NCBI GenBank assembly: GCA_032718475.1
Contig: JAUCBJ010009123.1
Coordinates: forward strand, 1-64,000
DNA from: Nemertoderma westbladi
Lineage: Eukaryota > Xenacoelomorpha > Nemertodermatida > Nemertodermatidae
Direction of reading: 5' to 3'
DNA: 64,000 nucleotides
Each line of letters opens with the position of its first letter. Within the stretch, counting starts at the first letter, position 1. This document shows positions 10,587-20,762 of the stretch, piece after piece. A program made the translations under genes and the position numbers. The notes beneath the pieces are model-generated. The model saw nothing but the letters and a program-made list of their open reading frames with translations. It was not told where the DNA came from and searched no databases.

Positions 10587-11484
10587 ACCCTATTCCCTAC
10601 CGAATAACATTAAAAATATTAAAAATTAACATGTCCTTAACACTGCAGTAAAATCAAACCCCCAATATACCAGTGTAAATAATTATTATATAACGGTATT
10701 TCAATTCAATACAACTCTTGACAAGAACTACCCTGGCCTATTAATAGGGAGGTTCGTTATTAAATAGGTGCTGTGCAATTGGTAATAATGGTTATCAATT
10801 TTATAATTATTGTATAATATTTAGTTTACATAGTATATAATTAGTCTATATTAGTTTAGTTACTGTTAGTTTAGTTTGTATTGGTCAAGTAACTTGAAGT
10901 ACAAACCCATGGAAATAGGCTGCAAAGATTTAGCTTTATGTTATGTTGGGCAATACTTACTACTGTACAATACATTAATTGTGTCTAGTTAATGTATTGG
11001 TTTATATTGTTTGCATGATGTATAGTAAATAAATCTACAGTATATATCTATGAATGAGAAACAGTTAAAAAAAAACATTATTTTTTTATCACACTGGGGG
11101 TGTATAAAATAGGGCTATAGGCTTACTGTATGTAGATATAAGTAACTATTGTCAAAAACATTGGATTGGTTTTTAACTAGGAAACCAGACCTGTTTTTAA
11201 ACGACTTAGGTACTGTATTATTTGAGTAGGATTGTTAAAAACAGGGTTTTTCTTTGTCATTGACAACCCCACATTTTAGCGGGAAATTTTAATTCTCCAA
11301 AGAGCAAACCTGTTTTTAACTACTCCTAGTCAAGGACTACTATACTACTAGTAGTACTGTAGTATAGTAGTCCTTGCTTCTAGTCCTTGCTTATAGTCCT
11401 TACCTAGTCTAGTACTGCTGTACTGTAGTAAGTCTGTGAGTAGTAACTAAGGAATAGGGGCAGTAATATAGGCCTAATTACATA
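10587..11484. other. 5' flank of TAF1A-like gene
   Basis: AT-rich, no gene. The motif ACCTGTTTTTAA or close variants recurs near 11187, 11235 and 11310. A hairpin lies at 11331-11376, about 110 bp before the TAF1A ATG, followed by TAGTCCTT repeats to about 11405. Confidence 0.5.
11331..11376. repeat. Perfect 18-bp-arm hairpin upstream of TAF1A
   Basis: CAAGGACTACTATACTAC and GTAGTATAGTAGTCCTTG are exact reverse complements around a 10-nt loop. It lies 108 bp upstream of the TAF1A start codon, so it may fall in the promoter or 5' UTR. It could be a small MITE relic or a slippage-made palindrome. Confidence 0.8.
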
Positions 11485-12687
11485 ATGTCATCTGAATATG
11501 CGAGAATGTGTCGTCCGAATCTGTACTCAACTCGAACAATAGAGGGAACCATGATATCGTTGCTAAGACTATTTCTTCTGGAACACCGATGGCGGGATGC
11601 GACTGCGATAGTTGGCACCATGGCTGCGGACTATAGACCACGGTTCAGCATACCAATAGCGAGCGCGGCCCTCACCATCGCCGTGAATAACCGCGAACAA
11701 TTCGACGTGACCGCTGTTATCGAGGAAGTAGGTAGAATGTACGGCGTTTACCCTGAGTTTGCGACCCTGTCTTTAGTCCTTTACAGCATGTTGGTTGGAG
11801 ATGACGAAACCGTTAAAGTTGCCCGCAACACCCATCTATGGTCTAGTAGACTTTGCAACGAGAAGGTCATCTTCACAGTCAATGTCCACAAACAACTTAT
11901 ATCGGGGTACAGCGCGTTGCCTAGTTACTGGAAGTGGAAGGGCATAGTGGACAAATCTCGCGTCAAGAGTATTTCCTTCCAAGATCAATCCGATCGAAAA
12001 TCCCTCGCAGACGAAGTGGTGGGAAAGCTAGTTAGTTTGCTGATGGATCCTGCAGTCGATTTCCTTGTCGATGTATTTGTTGACAAACTTGTTGCCGTAG
12101 TAACCAGTAGTGAAGGAGCTGAGTACAAAGCGAGAGTGGAAGAGGCGTTGATTGAATACCTGGAGAGGAAACCCAATGATGTTCGAACGTGGGAGAAAGT
12201 TATTGAGATAACCGATCGTGTTATTGCCATAGAAGTAGCCGCTAAGGTTATTCTAGAACATTCACCATCACACCATTTGGTTCCCGACCTGTGCCACAGA
12301 CTGGCCTCCAAGGGTTTCTACCGACAGTCCCTGACGTCCGCCATGGTCTACCTGGACTTTCATCCTCTTAGTCGCCGGGGTTGGGAACTAATCGATACCG
12401 TTCTGGTCGGATTAGCCGACCAGTGGCATCATTTAGAGAAACCGGAAAGGTCGGAAATCAGAGACTTGCGGAAAAGCTTCCGTAAATATTGGCCGCGGTT
12501 CCATTTCCCGAAGTTTCCGGATTTTGACGACCGACTTTTGCGAGAGAAGAGTCGCGCTGCCGTGTTTATTTTCGGCGGTAAAACGAACAAGATGATTTAT
12601 AATTTGTCGTCTTTGGGAGACGTCGAGGGGATGGATATATATGAGTTGAGGGACTTCCTTAGTCGACTTCCCTACGGACTTCCTTAG
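11485..12687 (+). CDS. TAF1A: TAF1A-like subunit of the RNA polymerase I factor SL1/TIF-IB
   Basis: TAF1A is a helical-repeat subunit of SL1, which recruits Pol I to rDNA promoters in the nucleolus. The 400-residue ORF starts at the ATG at 11485. Recognition rests on the overall helical, TPR-like character and on family-type motifs: the N-terminal LLRLFLLEHRWRDA helix, the WKVI-type repeat near 230-250, and above all WPRFHFPKF (~335-343) followed by EKSRAAVFIFGGKTNKMI. The last two correspond to the WWPGFHF and EKAFVAGLLLGKG blocks I recall from human TAF1A (450 aa). The ortholog assignment is an inference from these short blocks. The final residues and the stop codon are encoded by a 25-bp minisatellite, so the native C-terminus has probably been replaced or trimmed. 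Intronless. Convergent with MINDY4. Confidence 0.75.
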   Translation: MSSEYARMCRPNLYSTRTIEGTMISLLRLFLLEHRWRDATAIVGTMAADYRPRFSIPIASAALTIAVNNREQFDVTAVIEEVGRMYGVYPEFATLSLVLYSMLVGDDETVKVARNTHLWSSRLCNEKVIFTVNVHKQLISGYSALPSYWKWKGIVDKSRVKSISFQDQSDRKSLADEVVGKLVSLLMDPAVDFLVDVFVDKLVAVVTSSEGAEYKARVEEALIEYLERKPNDVRTWEKVIEITDRVIAIEVAAKVILEHSPSHHLVPDLCHRLASKGFYRQSLTSAMVYLDFHPLSRRGWELIDTVLVGLADQWHHLEKPERSEIRDLRKSFRKYWPRFHFPKFPDFDDRLLREKSRAAVFIFGGKTNKMIYNLSSLGDVEGMDIYELRDFLSRLPYGLP

Positions 12688-12886
12688 TCGACTTCCCTAC
12701 GGACTTCCTTAGTCGACTTCCCTACGGACTTCCTTAGTCGACTTCCCTACGGACTTCCTTAGTCGACTTCGCTACGGACTTCCTTAGTCGACTTCCCTAC
12801 GGACTTCCTTAGTCGACTTCCCTACGGACTTCCTTAGTCGACTTCCCTACGGACTTCCTTAGTCGACTCCCTTAGGGGACTTCATT
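12653..12886. repeat. 25-bp minisatellite overlapping the TAF1A stop codon
   Basis: About nine tandem copies of a 25-bp unit made of ACTTCCTTAGTCG plus ACTTCCCTACGG, with one C-to-G variant near 12770 and a degenerate last unit. The first copies are translated as the end of the TAF1A ORF, and the TAG in CTTAGTCG supplies its stop. A single related motif (CACTTCCTTAGTCGAG) recurs near 37728, downstream of DCAF17. Confidence 0.93.
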
Positions 12887-13390
12887 TCGGTGGGTAAATA
12901 ATACGAAGCGGAATTAACGTATGTTACCAAACAGAGAGAGAAAATTAAAACATTGATCAAATGTATTGAGTCATTATATAAACTTACTTTATAAACTCTT
13001 TAATTAATTTTATAAACATTCAAAGATTATATTTGCTGCGAGAAGTAAAATAACTGTGAATAAAACAAGTCATTACAATAAATATGAGAAGTAATGTGAT
13101 ACTGAAAATAACAATAAATTAAATATTATCGCGGAACATCCAATGGAGTGAAGCCTGGACACCGAATTCAACACAATAATTTAGTTTGGGATATAAAGTT
13201 GGTTTGGGGCCGTGTAATTAATTTTACCACTCCTGGGAGGAGTTTATTACGCGTGTTTCAGTTACCAAGACTGATTGGCTGACAAAGACCAATTGATCGA
13301 ACTATGGGATCTTTACATTTATTATTGTGTCCCCTGAATATAACGATAAAGTAGTCCCCCAACTACGTTCACTATTTACATACTATGTGT

Positions 13391-13500
13391 GTAAAGTAGC
13401 ACTTTACAGTGTGATGATCCGAGTGGCTTTGTTACACGAACGAACGTTAGTGAGTGAGTGAAAATAAAGCCACGAGGATCAGAACACTGTAAAGTACTTT
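13391..13500. mobile_element. Small hairpin MITE-like element
   Basis: The left arm (CACTTTACAGTGTG..GATCCGAGTGGCTTT) pairs with the right arm (AAAGCCACGAGGATC..ACACTGTAAAGTAC). The loop contains TTAGTGAGTGAGTG. A related, partly rearranged copy in inverted orientation lies at about 250-345. Confidence 0.65.
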
Positions 13501-13780
13501 GCAACAAGTATGTATGTAGTTTTATTTCAAAATTTTAACATTACAAAATGATTGTACATGTACATATACATTATAAGTGATAGAAACTGCACAAATTAAA
13601 TTAGTTGCTGTATAAATAAATGTAAAAATTACATAAATTATGTTATAAATAAGTTAGCTTATATTTATGGTGGTATTTGGAGCCATGTTACAATAATATA
13701 GCTAGGTCCTACTGGTTATTAATAGCTATACCCCACCTACCGGTAGTTAATGCTGTAGGCCTATCTGGCTGTCAGGCAAA

Positions 13781-13890
13781 TTTCCACCTATTGTTTACGT
13801 GGTATCCAATGACAGCGTTAAGTAATGTCCCCTTAGTGGAAATTACTTAACGCCGTCATGGGTTACCATGTAAACAATAACACCAAATAC
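13781..13890. mobile_element. Palindromic MITE-like hairpin
   Basis: TATTGTTTACGTGGTATCC near 13787 pairs with GGGTTACCATGTAAACAATA near 13859, and GACAGCGTTAAGTAAT pairs with ATTACTTAACGCCGTC. Together they form a nearly complete ~100-bp hairpin with a short loop around CCCCTTAG. A fragment (GGCGTTGAGTAATGTTAC) recurs near 13981. Confidence 0.75.
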
Positions 13891-14289
13891 AGTACAATAC
13901 TAAATATACAGGCCAATACAATGCTGTAATGTCCTCTAAAGTTTTAAAGTGCTAAATAACAACTCGCTGTTAATACTAACGGCGTTGAGTAATGTTACAA
14001 TTTTGGAATAAAAATTATTTATTAATCGCGAATAAATAACGAATGGGAAACATTGACTTGTCATAAAGCCGAACTAAGCCTCTTTCCTAAAACAATCAAA
14101 ATATTTTTCATAACGCGTTTATATAATAATTTATTATTGTTATAATATTTACGCATTTAAAAAATATCTATCTCTAAGATACAATAACAAATACATTTAA
14201 AAAACAAGGTAATGAGTGTATTGATTGCTTTTTCAAATAAATAAATTATGTACAAGTGAGTTTAATAATAATATCAGCGTATCAAATGA

Positions 14290-16269
14290 TCAAAGTAATG
14301 GTTCGCAACTCCAAGCGATGGCGCTACCGGGCCACTTAGTACGCAGGACATTCTCCAGGGGCGGGGCGTCTGTTTCCGATGAGACTGAAAGAGCCGTGGT
14401 CGTGTCAATCATTAGCTCAATCGGCTCGTCCTGATTGCCCAACTGGTCGTAGTAGATCAACATAAACCGGCGTTCCGACTTCCAGTCCGATAAGAGTGTT
14501 CGATCGGCGCAGAACACCACGGTAAAGTGAGACTCGCAGTTAATCACCCAGACAGGGACTTTAGGAGTCTTGTAGTAAGTTCCCACCTTCATAGAGTTGT
14601 AATGTTCGAAGAGCGTAAGAAACCCGATGTCGTTACGGGAAGAGATACCGTTGAGCACCATGGCAACATCCGTACCGTCATTGAGTTCTGTGGTATCGTT
14701 GAAGGTGTTGCTGACAGCGGCGCCACTCAGCAACAGATTGACGAGCTCCATGGAGGTGTAACTGAACCGAGTTATCAGACTGAGTCCCGCCCGTTCGGTG
14801 GGGTCGCAGTCCTCTCGTACCCGATTCACCCCGCGGGTCAACACAGCGCTCAACGCGATCGACAAGACCCCCGGCGTGTTAGAGCTCAACAGCTGCGGCA
14901 TCGCTCGTCGCAGGAACGCCACTAAATCCTTCCGAGTCGCCACCTCGTTCACCACCAGGTACTCGGTGATCCCGTCGGCTCGGAACCGAGCCGAGCCGCC
15001 CAGATGCTTCCGGGATCCAGGCAGCACCACCTTGCAGCCGCTATCATCGCCACAACGCCACAGCACCGCGGCTATGGCCTGGACTAACGCCTCGCTGAGG
15101 CGTGTGACGCTCGGTCGCAGTGTGGGGGACTCCGTGTCGAACAGTAAGTCGCGTATCAGTTCGGCCTGGAGCACGGCGATGGCACCGCAAGGTCCGCCTT
15201 TATTCTGCGTCAATCCGTAAGGAATCTTGGGATTAAACGAGAATCCCTGAAGAGTCCACGGAACAGGGAAACGGTTACTCGCTGAGCCCAGAAGGATGAC
15301 TTTAAGTGCAACGGCTTCCGTTTCAGTAACCGGACGACTTCGGACAGACGACAACGTCAAACGGGACAAATCGATTGTCCCGATAACTTCGTCTGCCTCA
15401 TCAACGTCATCCACTGTACAATCATTTGGAAGAACAACCGCGTTCGATTTAACTTTAGGACTTTCTTTTACTGATTTGTTTTTTATCGGTTTCTGTAATA
15501 AATCCGCTTTATTCTTTCCGGTTGGAACGTCAGTGTTGTCGTTCTCTTTGCTGTACTTCGAAACAAAATCCGGTCTGGTCGAAGATTCTTTGTGGCCATC
15601 GTTGTGCAGCAGGTGGTAGCGTTCTGCGTTGTTTTCAATAGGTTCCCCGTTCCCGTGGCGTTCCGATTTGCGTTCCGGTTTACCGGCCTCGGGAGATCGG
15701 TTGTTTATCGACGGCTTGAAACTGAACGTCTCGGAAACATGTTTCCCTCTCGGGGGATTCTCGATTGGTTTCGCAATGTTGGTTACCGCGAGGTTGGACC
15801 CGGTGAGAGTCGTAGAGAAACTTTCATCAACGTTTTCTATCTTACAATCGACACCTCCAATTCTCAGCGCTTTCAGTTTCGCTGTAGATGGTCTATCAAC
15901 TTTTTGCAGAAACTCAGAATCCACGTTATTCTTGTTTCCATGGCGCTTCTTGGCAACTTTATCCATTAGATGAACAACATCAATTGCTATCAAGTCAAAA
16001 TATTTTACCAAAAGTAAATCTAAAATGGAATCAAGTTTTATTTCGGTAGAAAGTTCCCGATTATCATCGTGTTCCTTGATTAAACTTAACAGACTCGACA
16101 GCATCTTAGAGTTGGTTATCTCTTTCTCACTTCTAGGGCACTCTTGGAGAAACATTTCATATGATCGATCTGCGTTATATCGCTTTAACATTTCCCGACA
16201 CAAACTCTTAGACAAACACGCTATGCAGTCTTTGTCAGCTTTAGAAAGGGTACGCATATTGGTTGGCAT
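14290..16269 (-). CDS. MINDY4: MINDY4 (FAM188B)-like Lys48-linkage deubiquitinase
   Basis: MINDY enzymes are cysteine deubiquitinases that prefer Lys48-linked ubiquitin chains. The ATG at 16269 gives 659 residues; an in-frame TTG eight codons upstream is not a likely start. Residues ~1-95 are a helical N-terminal module with a PRS-rich motif, as in vertebrate MINDY4, followed by a polar linker to ~310. The catalytic domain (~320-659) carries YGLTQNKGGPCGAIAVLQ, with nucleophile Cys361 and Gln355 six residues before it as in other MINDYs. The catalytic His (~581) sits in CESHFTVVF. VSNTFNDTTEL, DIGFLTLFEHYNSMKVG and the C-terminal RTKWPGSA block are diagnostic of MINDY4 over MINDY3. Human MINDY4 is about 757 aa with a longer linker. 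Intronless and apparently intact. Divergent with DCAF17. Confidence 0.92.
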   Translation of the reverse strand: MPTNMRTLSKADKDCIACLSKSLCREMLKRYNADRSYEMFLQECPRSEKEITNSKMLSSLLSLIKEHDDNRELSTEIKLDSILDLLLVKYFDLIAIDVVHLMDKVAKKRHGNKNNVDSEFLQKVDRPSTAKLKALRIGGVDCKIENVDESFSTTLTGSNLAVTNIAKPIENPPRGKHVSETFSFKPSINNRSPEAGKPERKSERHGNGEPIENNAERYHLLHNDGHKESSTRPDFVSKYSKENDNTDVPTGKNKADLLQKPIKNKSVKESPKVKSNAVVLPNDCTVDDVDEADEVIGTIDLSRLTLSSVRSRPVTETEAVALKVILLGSASNRFPVPWTLQGFSFNPKIPYGLTQNKGGPCGAIAVLQAELIRDLLFDTESPTLRPSVTRLSEALVQAIAAVLWRCGDDSGCKVVLPGSRKHLGGSARFRADGITEYLVVNEVATRKDLVAFLRRAMPQLLSSNTPGVLSIALSAVLTRGVNRVREDCDPTERAGLSLITRFSYTSMELVNLLLSGAAVSNTFNDTTELNDGTDVAMVLNGISSRNDIGFLTLFEHYNSMKVGTYYKTPKVPVWVINCESHFTVVFCADRTLLSDWKSERRFMLIYYDQLGNQDEPIELMIDTTTALSVSSETDAPPLENVLRTKWPGSAIAWSCEPLL

Positions 16270-16956
16270 GATGTCATAAATAGTCAACTCCAATATTTAA
16301 CTACCTGTGATTGAATTAAGAAGCGCAGAACCTTCACTCAGAAGAATGATTATTTATTTATCTCGAGCAATTTGCAATATATTACACTTGGTGGTTTGTT
16401 ACTTGATTGACGCGGCACTCAATTTCGGCACTAAATACAACATTAAGTGCAAGTAGCCCTACCTAGAAGCTAGAACCTACGGATAAGTACAAGTAGGCCT
16501 ACCTAGAAGCATTTGTAAGCAAGGATTTGTAAATATCGTCTCCCACAAACTAATGTATGCCACCTGTTCTGTTCTATTCACGAATATACGGTACGCTCAC
16601 ATCTTGCGCCTGTCATTGTGTATGCTGCAACTCAGCAACTGTTAAATTTACACAGAAGCGGTAAAAGGCGGGTAATTTATCTCTGTTGTACTTGTATATG
16701 TCGGTAGGTGCCAGAAAATCAACTGCAACCACAAAATACAAAGTTATGAGAAAACAGCAGCTACAGTAGCTGCATTGTTTGTAGGGTAGCTAGGCAACGG
16801 TGATCAGCTGGTAGCAGCTGTCCTTTTCGTTGTTTACCGGTACAGTTTTATTATTATTATCAGGTTATATTATTCCCTAAGTACTAGAAACTACGTCATT
16901 GCAGGTTTGATTATGATTATTATAATAAAGCTACCTGTCTGACCTGTTAATTGGAA
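16270..16956. promoter_or_regulatory. Shared divergent promoter region MINDY4 / DCAF17
   Basis: 687 bp separate the two divergent start codons, so this probably holds both promoters. Visible features are a direct repeat (AAGTAGSCCTACCTAGAAGC near 16451 and 16492) and a small inverted repeat CAGCTACAGTAGCTG near 16758. GTAGCTAGGCAAC at 16786-16798 has a good right half-site for an RFX X-box but a poor left half. No canonical TATA box is evident. Confidence 0.55.
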
Positions 16957-18168
16957 ATGCCATCTCTAACAACTCGAACATTATGTTCGCAGATGGAATA
17001 CAACGTGTGCTCTGCGTTGTTATGGCGACAGCATGGCGTAGGTCCTCGCAACCAGGAACGTGTGGTTCATAGCGCCCTCCGTCGCCTGGTGGCCACGTCG
17101 AGCCGATCGTACCGCAAGGTGGCGCAACTTAGCAGCACCCGGCGAATGGCTTACGACGACAGACTCCTGTTCATAGATAATTATCAGTGTGCGTACAGTC
17201 TGCATGGGGTGTGCCGTCAGCCGGTGCTGGTGTGTCGGTATCCTATGGTGGGAAGGACAGTAAGCGATGTGGCTGTGTGTCAGGGGCCGCATATAACCGG
17301 CAGTTATATTATAATATTAGACGACAATAATAACTTAATTCAATGCGATTTGTTATCAGGAAATGTAATGAAGAGAATAAAACTACCTAATCGATTTAAA
17401 TTTAAATATTTAAATTGGAACATTTATTTGGAGACGCTTGTAGCGTCCTCGACTTTGAGTAATGGCCGAGGGTATGCAATACTTAGGGCGGTTCCACTCA
17501 GCTTCCAATGCTACTTCGTATTGGCCGCGGATATTTGTCGTAATCTGTCAATCTCCGACAACATGCTGACTTCGGAGAATAACAAACGTGTTGAAATTTA
17601 CAGTTTAGAACGGTTGCTAGGCGATGAGAGTTCACTTAACAATCTCGAGTCAACCAATGGTGACTCATTGCAACTCCAATCACATAACCTTATTGAGCCG
17701 CTAACAAGGACTATTAGTAAGTTAAGAGATCCTTTGTTTGAGACCCAATGTGGCGGAGGATATTGCGTCATAGGAGACTCACCTCCATTCCACTACATAG
17801 TGCGCTCTTTAGACCCAGGAGATGACTCATTCTACATACGTTGTCTCCATAATTCCTACTGCGTTGGCGTTCTAGAATGCGAACAGCGCCATCTAGCAGC
17901 AGGTGATCACTCTGCTTTGTTCCATCAGGACGATTCCGGTAGGGTTATCCACCAAACTCCGTACGCCGTCAACGTATACTGTATCGATAGTTCCCAACGG
18001 CAGTGCTGTCGACTCCGACTGCTGTACTCGGTAGACGTCAGTAGCGGCTACCAGCCACCCGATGCAGTGCAGACCCGTTCCGGCCGACAGGTGGTCCGAC
18101 CAACCATGTACACTAGCTCCTCCGACATCGAGCCCATCCACTCATTTAATTCCGAGGATGAGTTACAG
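16957..18168 (+). CDS. DCAF17: DCAF17-like CUL4 substrate receptor, coding exon 1 of 2
   Basis: DCAF17 is a beta-propeller-type nuclear/nucleolar protein that binds DDB1-CUL4 ubiquitin ligase. From the ATG at 16957 (an in-frame TTG two codons earlier is ignored) this exon encodes 404 residues. Blocks match vertebrate DCAF17 in order: NVCSALL near the N-terminus, MAYDDRLLFIDNYQ (~65-80), KFKYLNWN (~145), PLFETQ..PPFHYIVRSLD (~260-290), DDSGRVIHQTP (~325) and RSGRQVV. The reading frame runs on 13 codons past a good donor (TTACAG|GTTAGA at 18168/18169) to a stop, and that tail is unlike the family. The missing C-terminus is at 37228-37467, in phase 0. Together they make 483 aa; human is about 520 aa. 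Confidence 0.88.
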
Positions 18169-18632
18169 GTTAGAAACTTCCAATTATTTTTCCCCCAATC
18201 AGTGCAATAACTCAAATTATTTATATATTAGCACAAGATACAGGAACCTCCGCGATTTTTAGATTAAACTCAGCTGTTGTATTTGCCTATTTTGTATTAA
18301 CCCGTCATTTTTAGGAAAATAAGTTGACTTTGTTTCACTTCCATCTATTTGTTTGTAGGAATAAAATCCAAAACGTGAGTATTGAATCGGTTAATTTTGA
18401 GAAATGATATCTACAGTATTTACATCATTGGTTGAAAAGTAACTCTTTTCAACTGGGATGGCATAACGAAACGAAACTAAAGAAATTTAAATTTCGCTTC
18501 GTTTTCATAAATTTAGTTTCTTCATTTTTTCCACTCCAGTGAAATATTCGTTTCGTTTTTTATCAATCTATAAAAAAAAATTGGTCTTAGTCGTTTCGTT
18601 TCATACATTTTAAGAGTTAATATTTTTTAAGA

Positions 18633-18833
18633 GTTCTAGAGTTAATATACGGAAATAATAACCTGAAGCGAATAAAGCTGAATAATCACTGATGCCGTTC
18701 CAGAAGCAAATTAACCTGTATAATTACCGAGGCCGCAGGCCGAGGTTAGGTTAATTTGCTGAAGGATAAGGCAGAGGTGATAATTACAGTTTTATTCGCT
18801 TCGGGTTATTATTTCCGTATTATTAACTCTAGG
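18633..18833. mobile_element. Hairpin MITE, copy A
   Basis: The left arm starts GTTCTAGAGTTAATATACGG and the right arm ends CCGTATTATTAACTCTAGGA, giving a nearly full-length ~200-bp palindrome. The centre is ACCGAGGCCGCAGGCCGAGGT. A second copy is at 33535-33743 and a diverged relative with the same GGCCG core is at 33362-33505. It is the left end of the duplicated segment around the 29-bp minisatellite. Confidence 0.8.
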
Positions 18834-18972
18834 ATATTGCAATATTGCTTTATTGTTAATTAGAGCATATTGAACATAATAACAGCATTATTTATGTATT
18901 TAAATACATTTTTACAAGGATAATGTTCTAGGTAATACAACAGGCATGTTCATTACTTTCTGGCGATTTTAA

Positions 18973-19320
18973 GTCCCACCTTGCGTAGCGGTTAATTCCA
19001 TCGCCATAGATTTACATCCCTCCAGAGGTCGTGGGTTCTACCCCTCCAGGCGGGCCAGGATAGTTTTCGTTTTGGCATAAATGCTTTAAATGGGTTAGCC
19101 AGAGCGGATCTCTGCTTTCTTATATCTTCCTTAGACTTCGTTAAATGAGTACCACTTATCTCTAGGGAGTATAGTGCTGGGGGGACTATACTGGAAATGA
19201 GTCGTGAGACGATCTTTTCTATTTTTTCTTATTTGTTATAAAAGCCTTTCCTTGTATTTTTCCGTTTCCGCACTCATTGCATCTAACATAAAGGTTGGGA
19301 CGACTAAATCTGTGCAACCT
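18973..19320 (+). repeat. tRNA-derived SINE, copy A
   Basis: The head resembles a tRNA gene with Pol III boxes: A box around TAGCGGTTAA (18986) and B box GGTTCTACC (19034-19042). The body contains AGTTTTCGTTTTGGCA, then ATGCTTTAAA and GGAGTATAGTGCTGGGG, ending near a T-rich stretch. It shares this body with copies at 33850-34212 and 44251-44525, which shows it is a dispersed SINE family. The tRNA of origin is not determined. Confidence 0.75.
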
Positions 19321-19611
19321 TTTTTTAATATGTAGCTACGATTTTACTATATAGTCAATTTAATAATGACATTAATAAAATGACAAACAACGGAACGACC
19401 TTAAGTTTATTTTTCTTGCCGTTTATATCTAATTTAATGAGGTCGGATCGCTTTTAGTAAAGTCAGTTTGTAATAATAATAAACTTCCTTACGAATGCTG
19501 CAGTAGAATTCAATGTGAGATTCAGTCATTCTCATTGAGATGGACATTTCTTTTAACGGCGCGGCGATATGTTTGGTATATTTGCCGTACCATAGGATTA
19601 TACATTAAATT
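19321..19611. repeat. Segmental duplication, copy A flank of the minisatellite
   Basis: Non-coding, colinear with about 34570-34850 of copy B (shared landmarks: ATGRCAAACAACG, TATCTAATTTAATGA, TTACGAATRCTG, TTGAGATGG, GTTTGGTATATT). It ends with ACATTAAATTG immediately before the first 29-bp unit. Confidence 0.75.
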
Positions 19612-20762
19612 GTATGAATATACTATAAAATATATATTCTGTATGAATATACTATATAATATATTTTCTGTATGAATATACTATAAAATATATTTTCTGT
19701 ATGAATATACTATAAAATATATTTTCTGTACGAATATACTATAAAATATATTTTCTGTACGAATATACTATAAAATATATTTTCTGTACGAATATACTAT
19801 AAAATATATTTTCTGTATGAATATACTATAAAATATATTTTCTGTATGAATATACTATAAAATATAATTTCTGTACGAATATACCATAAAATATATTTTC
19901 TGTATGAATATACTATAAAATATATTTTCTGTACGAATATACTATAAAATATATTTTCTGTATGAATATACTATAAAATATATTTTCTGTATGAATATAC
20001 AGTACTATAAAATATATTTCCTGTACGAATATACTATAAAATATATTTTCTGTACGAATATACTATAAAATATATTTTCTGTATGAATATACTATAAAAT
20101 ATATTTTCTGTACGAATAAACTATAAAATATATTTTCTGTATTCGAATATACTATAAAATATATTTTCTGTATGAATATACTATAAAATATATTTTCTGT
20201 ACGAATATACTACCGGTATAAAATATATTTTCTGTATGAATATATTATAAAATATATTTTCTGTATGAATATACTATAAAATATATTTTCTGTACGAATA
20301 TACTATAAAATATATTTTCTGTATGAATATACTATAAAATATATTTTCTGTACGAATATACTATAAAATATATTTTCTGTATGAATATACTATAAAATAT
20401 ATTTTCCGTATGAATATACTATAAAATATATTTTCTGTATGAATATACTATAAAATATATTTTCTGTATGAATATACTATAAAATATATTTTCTGTACGA
20501 ATATACTATAAAATATATTTTCTGTATGAATATACTATAAAATATATTTTCTGTATGAATATACTATAAAATATATTTTCTGTATGAATATACTATAAAA
20601 TATATTTTCTGTATGAATATACTATAAAATATATTTTCTGTATGAATATACTATAAAATATATTTTTTCTGTATGAATATACTATAAAATATATTTTCTG
20701 TATGAATATACTATAAAATATATTTTCTGTATGAATATACTATAAAATATATTTTCTGTATG
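19612..20762. repeat. 29-bp AT-rich minisatellite, left part
   Basis: Tandem copies of a 29-bp unit reading TATGAATATACTATAAAATA then TATTTTCTG. Variants include TACG for TATG, TATTCG, ATAAACT and ACTACCGGTATAA. The array is interrupted at 20762 by the LTR retrotransposon and resumes at 27329; before insertion it was one ~7.0 kb array of roughly 240 units. It lies in the DCAF17 intron. Confidence 0.97.

Larger units (their letters stand above)
12887..14289. other. TAF1A-MINDY4 convergent intergenic region
   Basis: AT-rich 3' flanks of two convergent genes. AATAAA at 13059-13064 and 13078-13083 are candidate plus-strand poly(A) signals for TAF1A. TTTATT at about 14130 and further left could serve MINDY4 on the minus strand. 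Two hairpin elements (13391-13500 and 13781-13890) lie between. No gene is supported. Confidence 0.55.

Noticed and set aside
14527-16279. Plus-strand frames opposite MINDY4
   Set aside because: They overlap conserved MINDY4 coding sequence in antisense and encode nothing recognisable.
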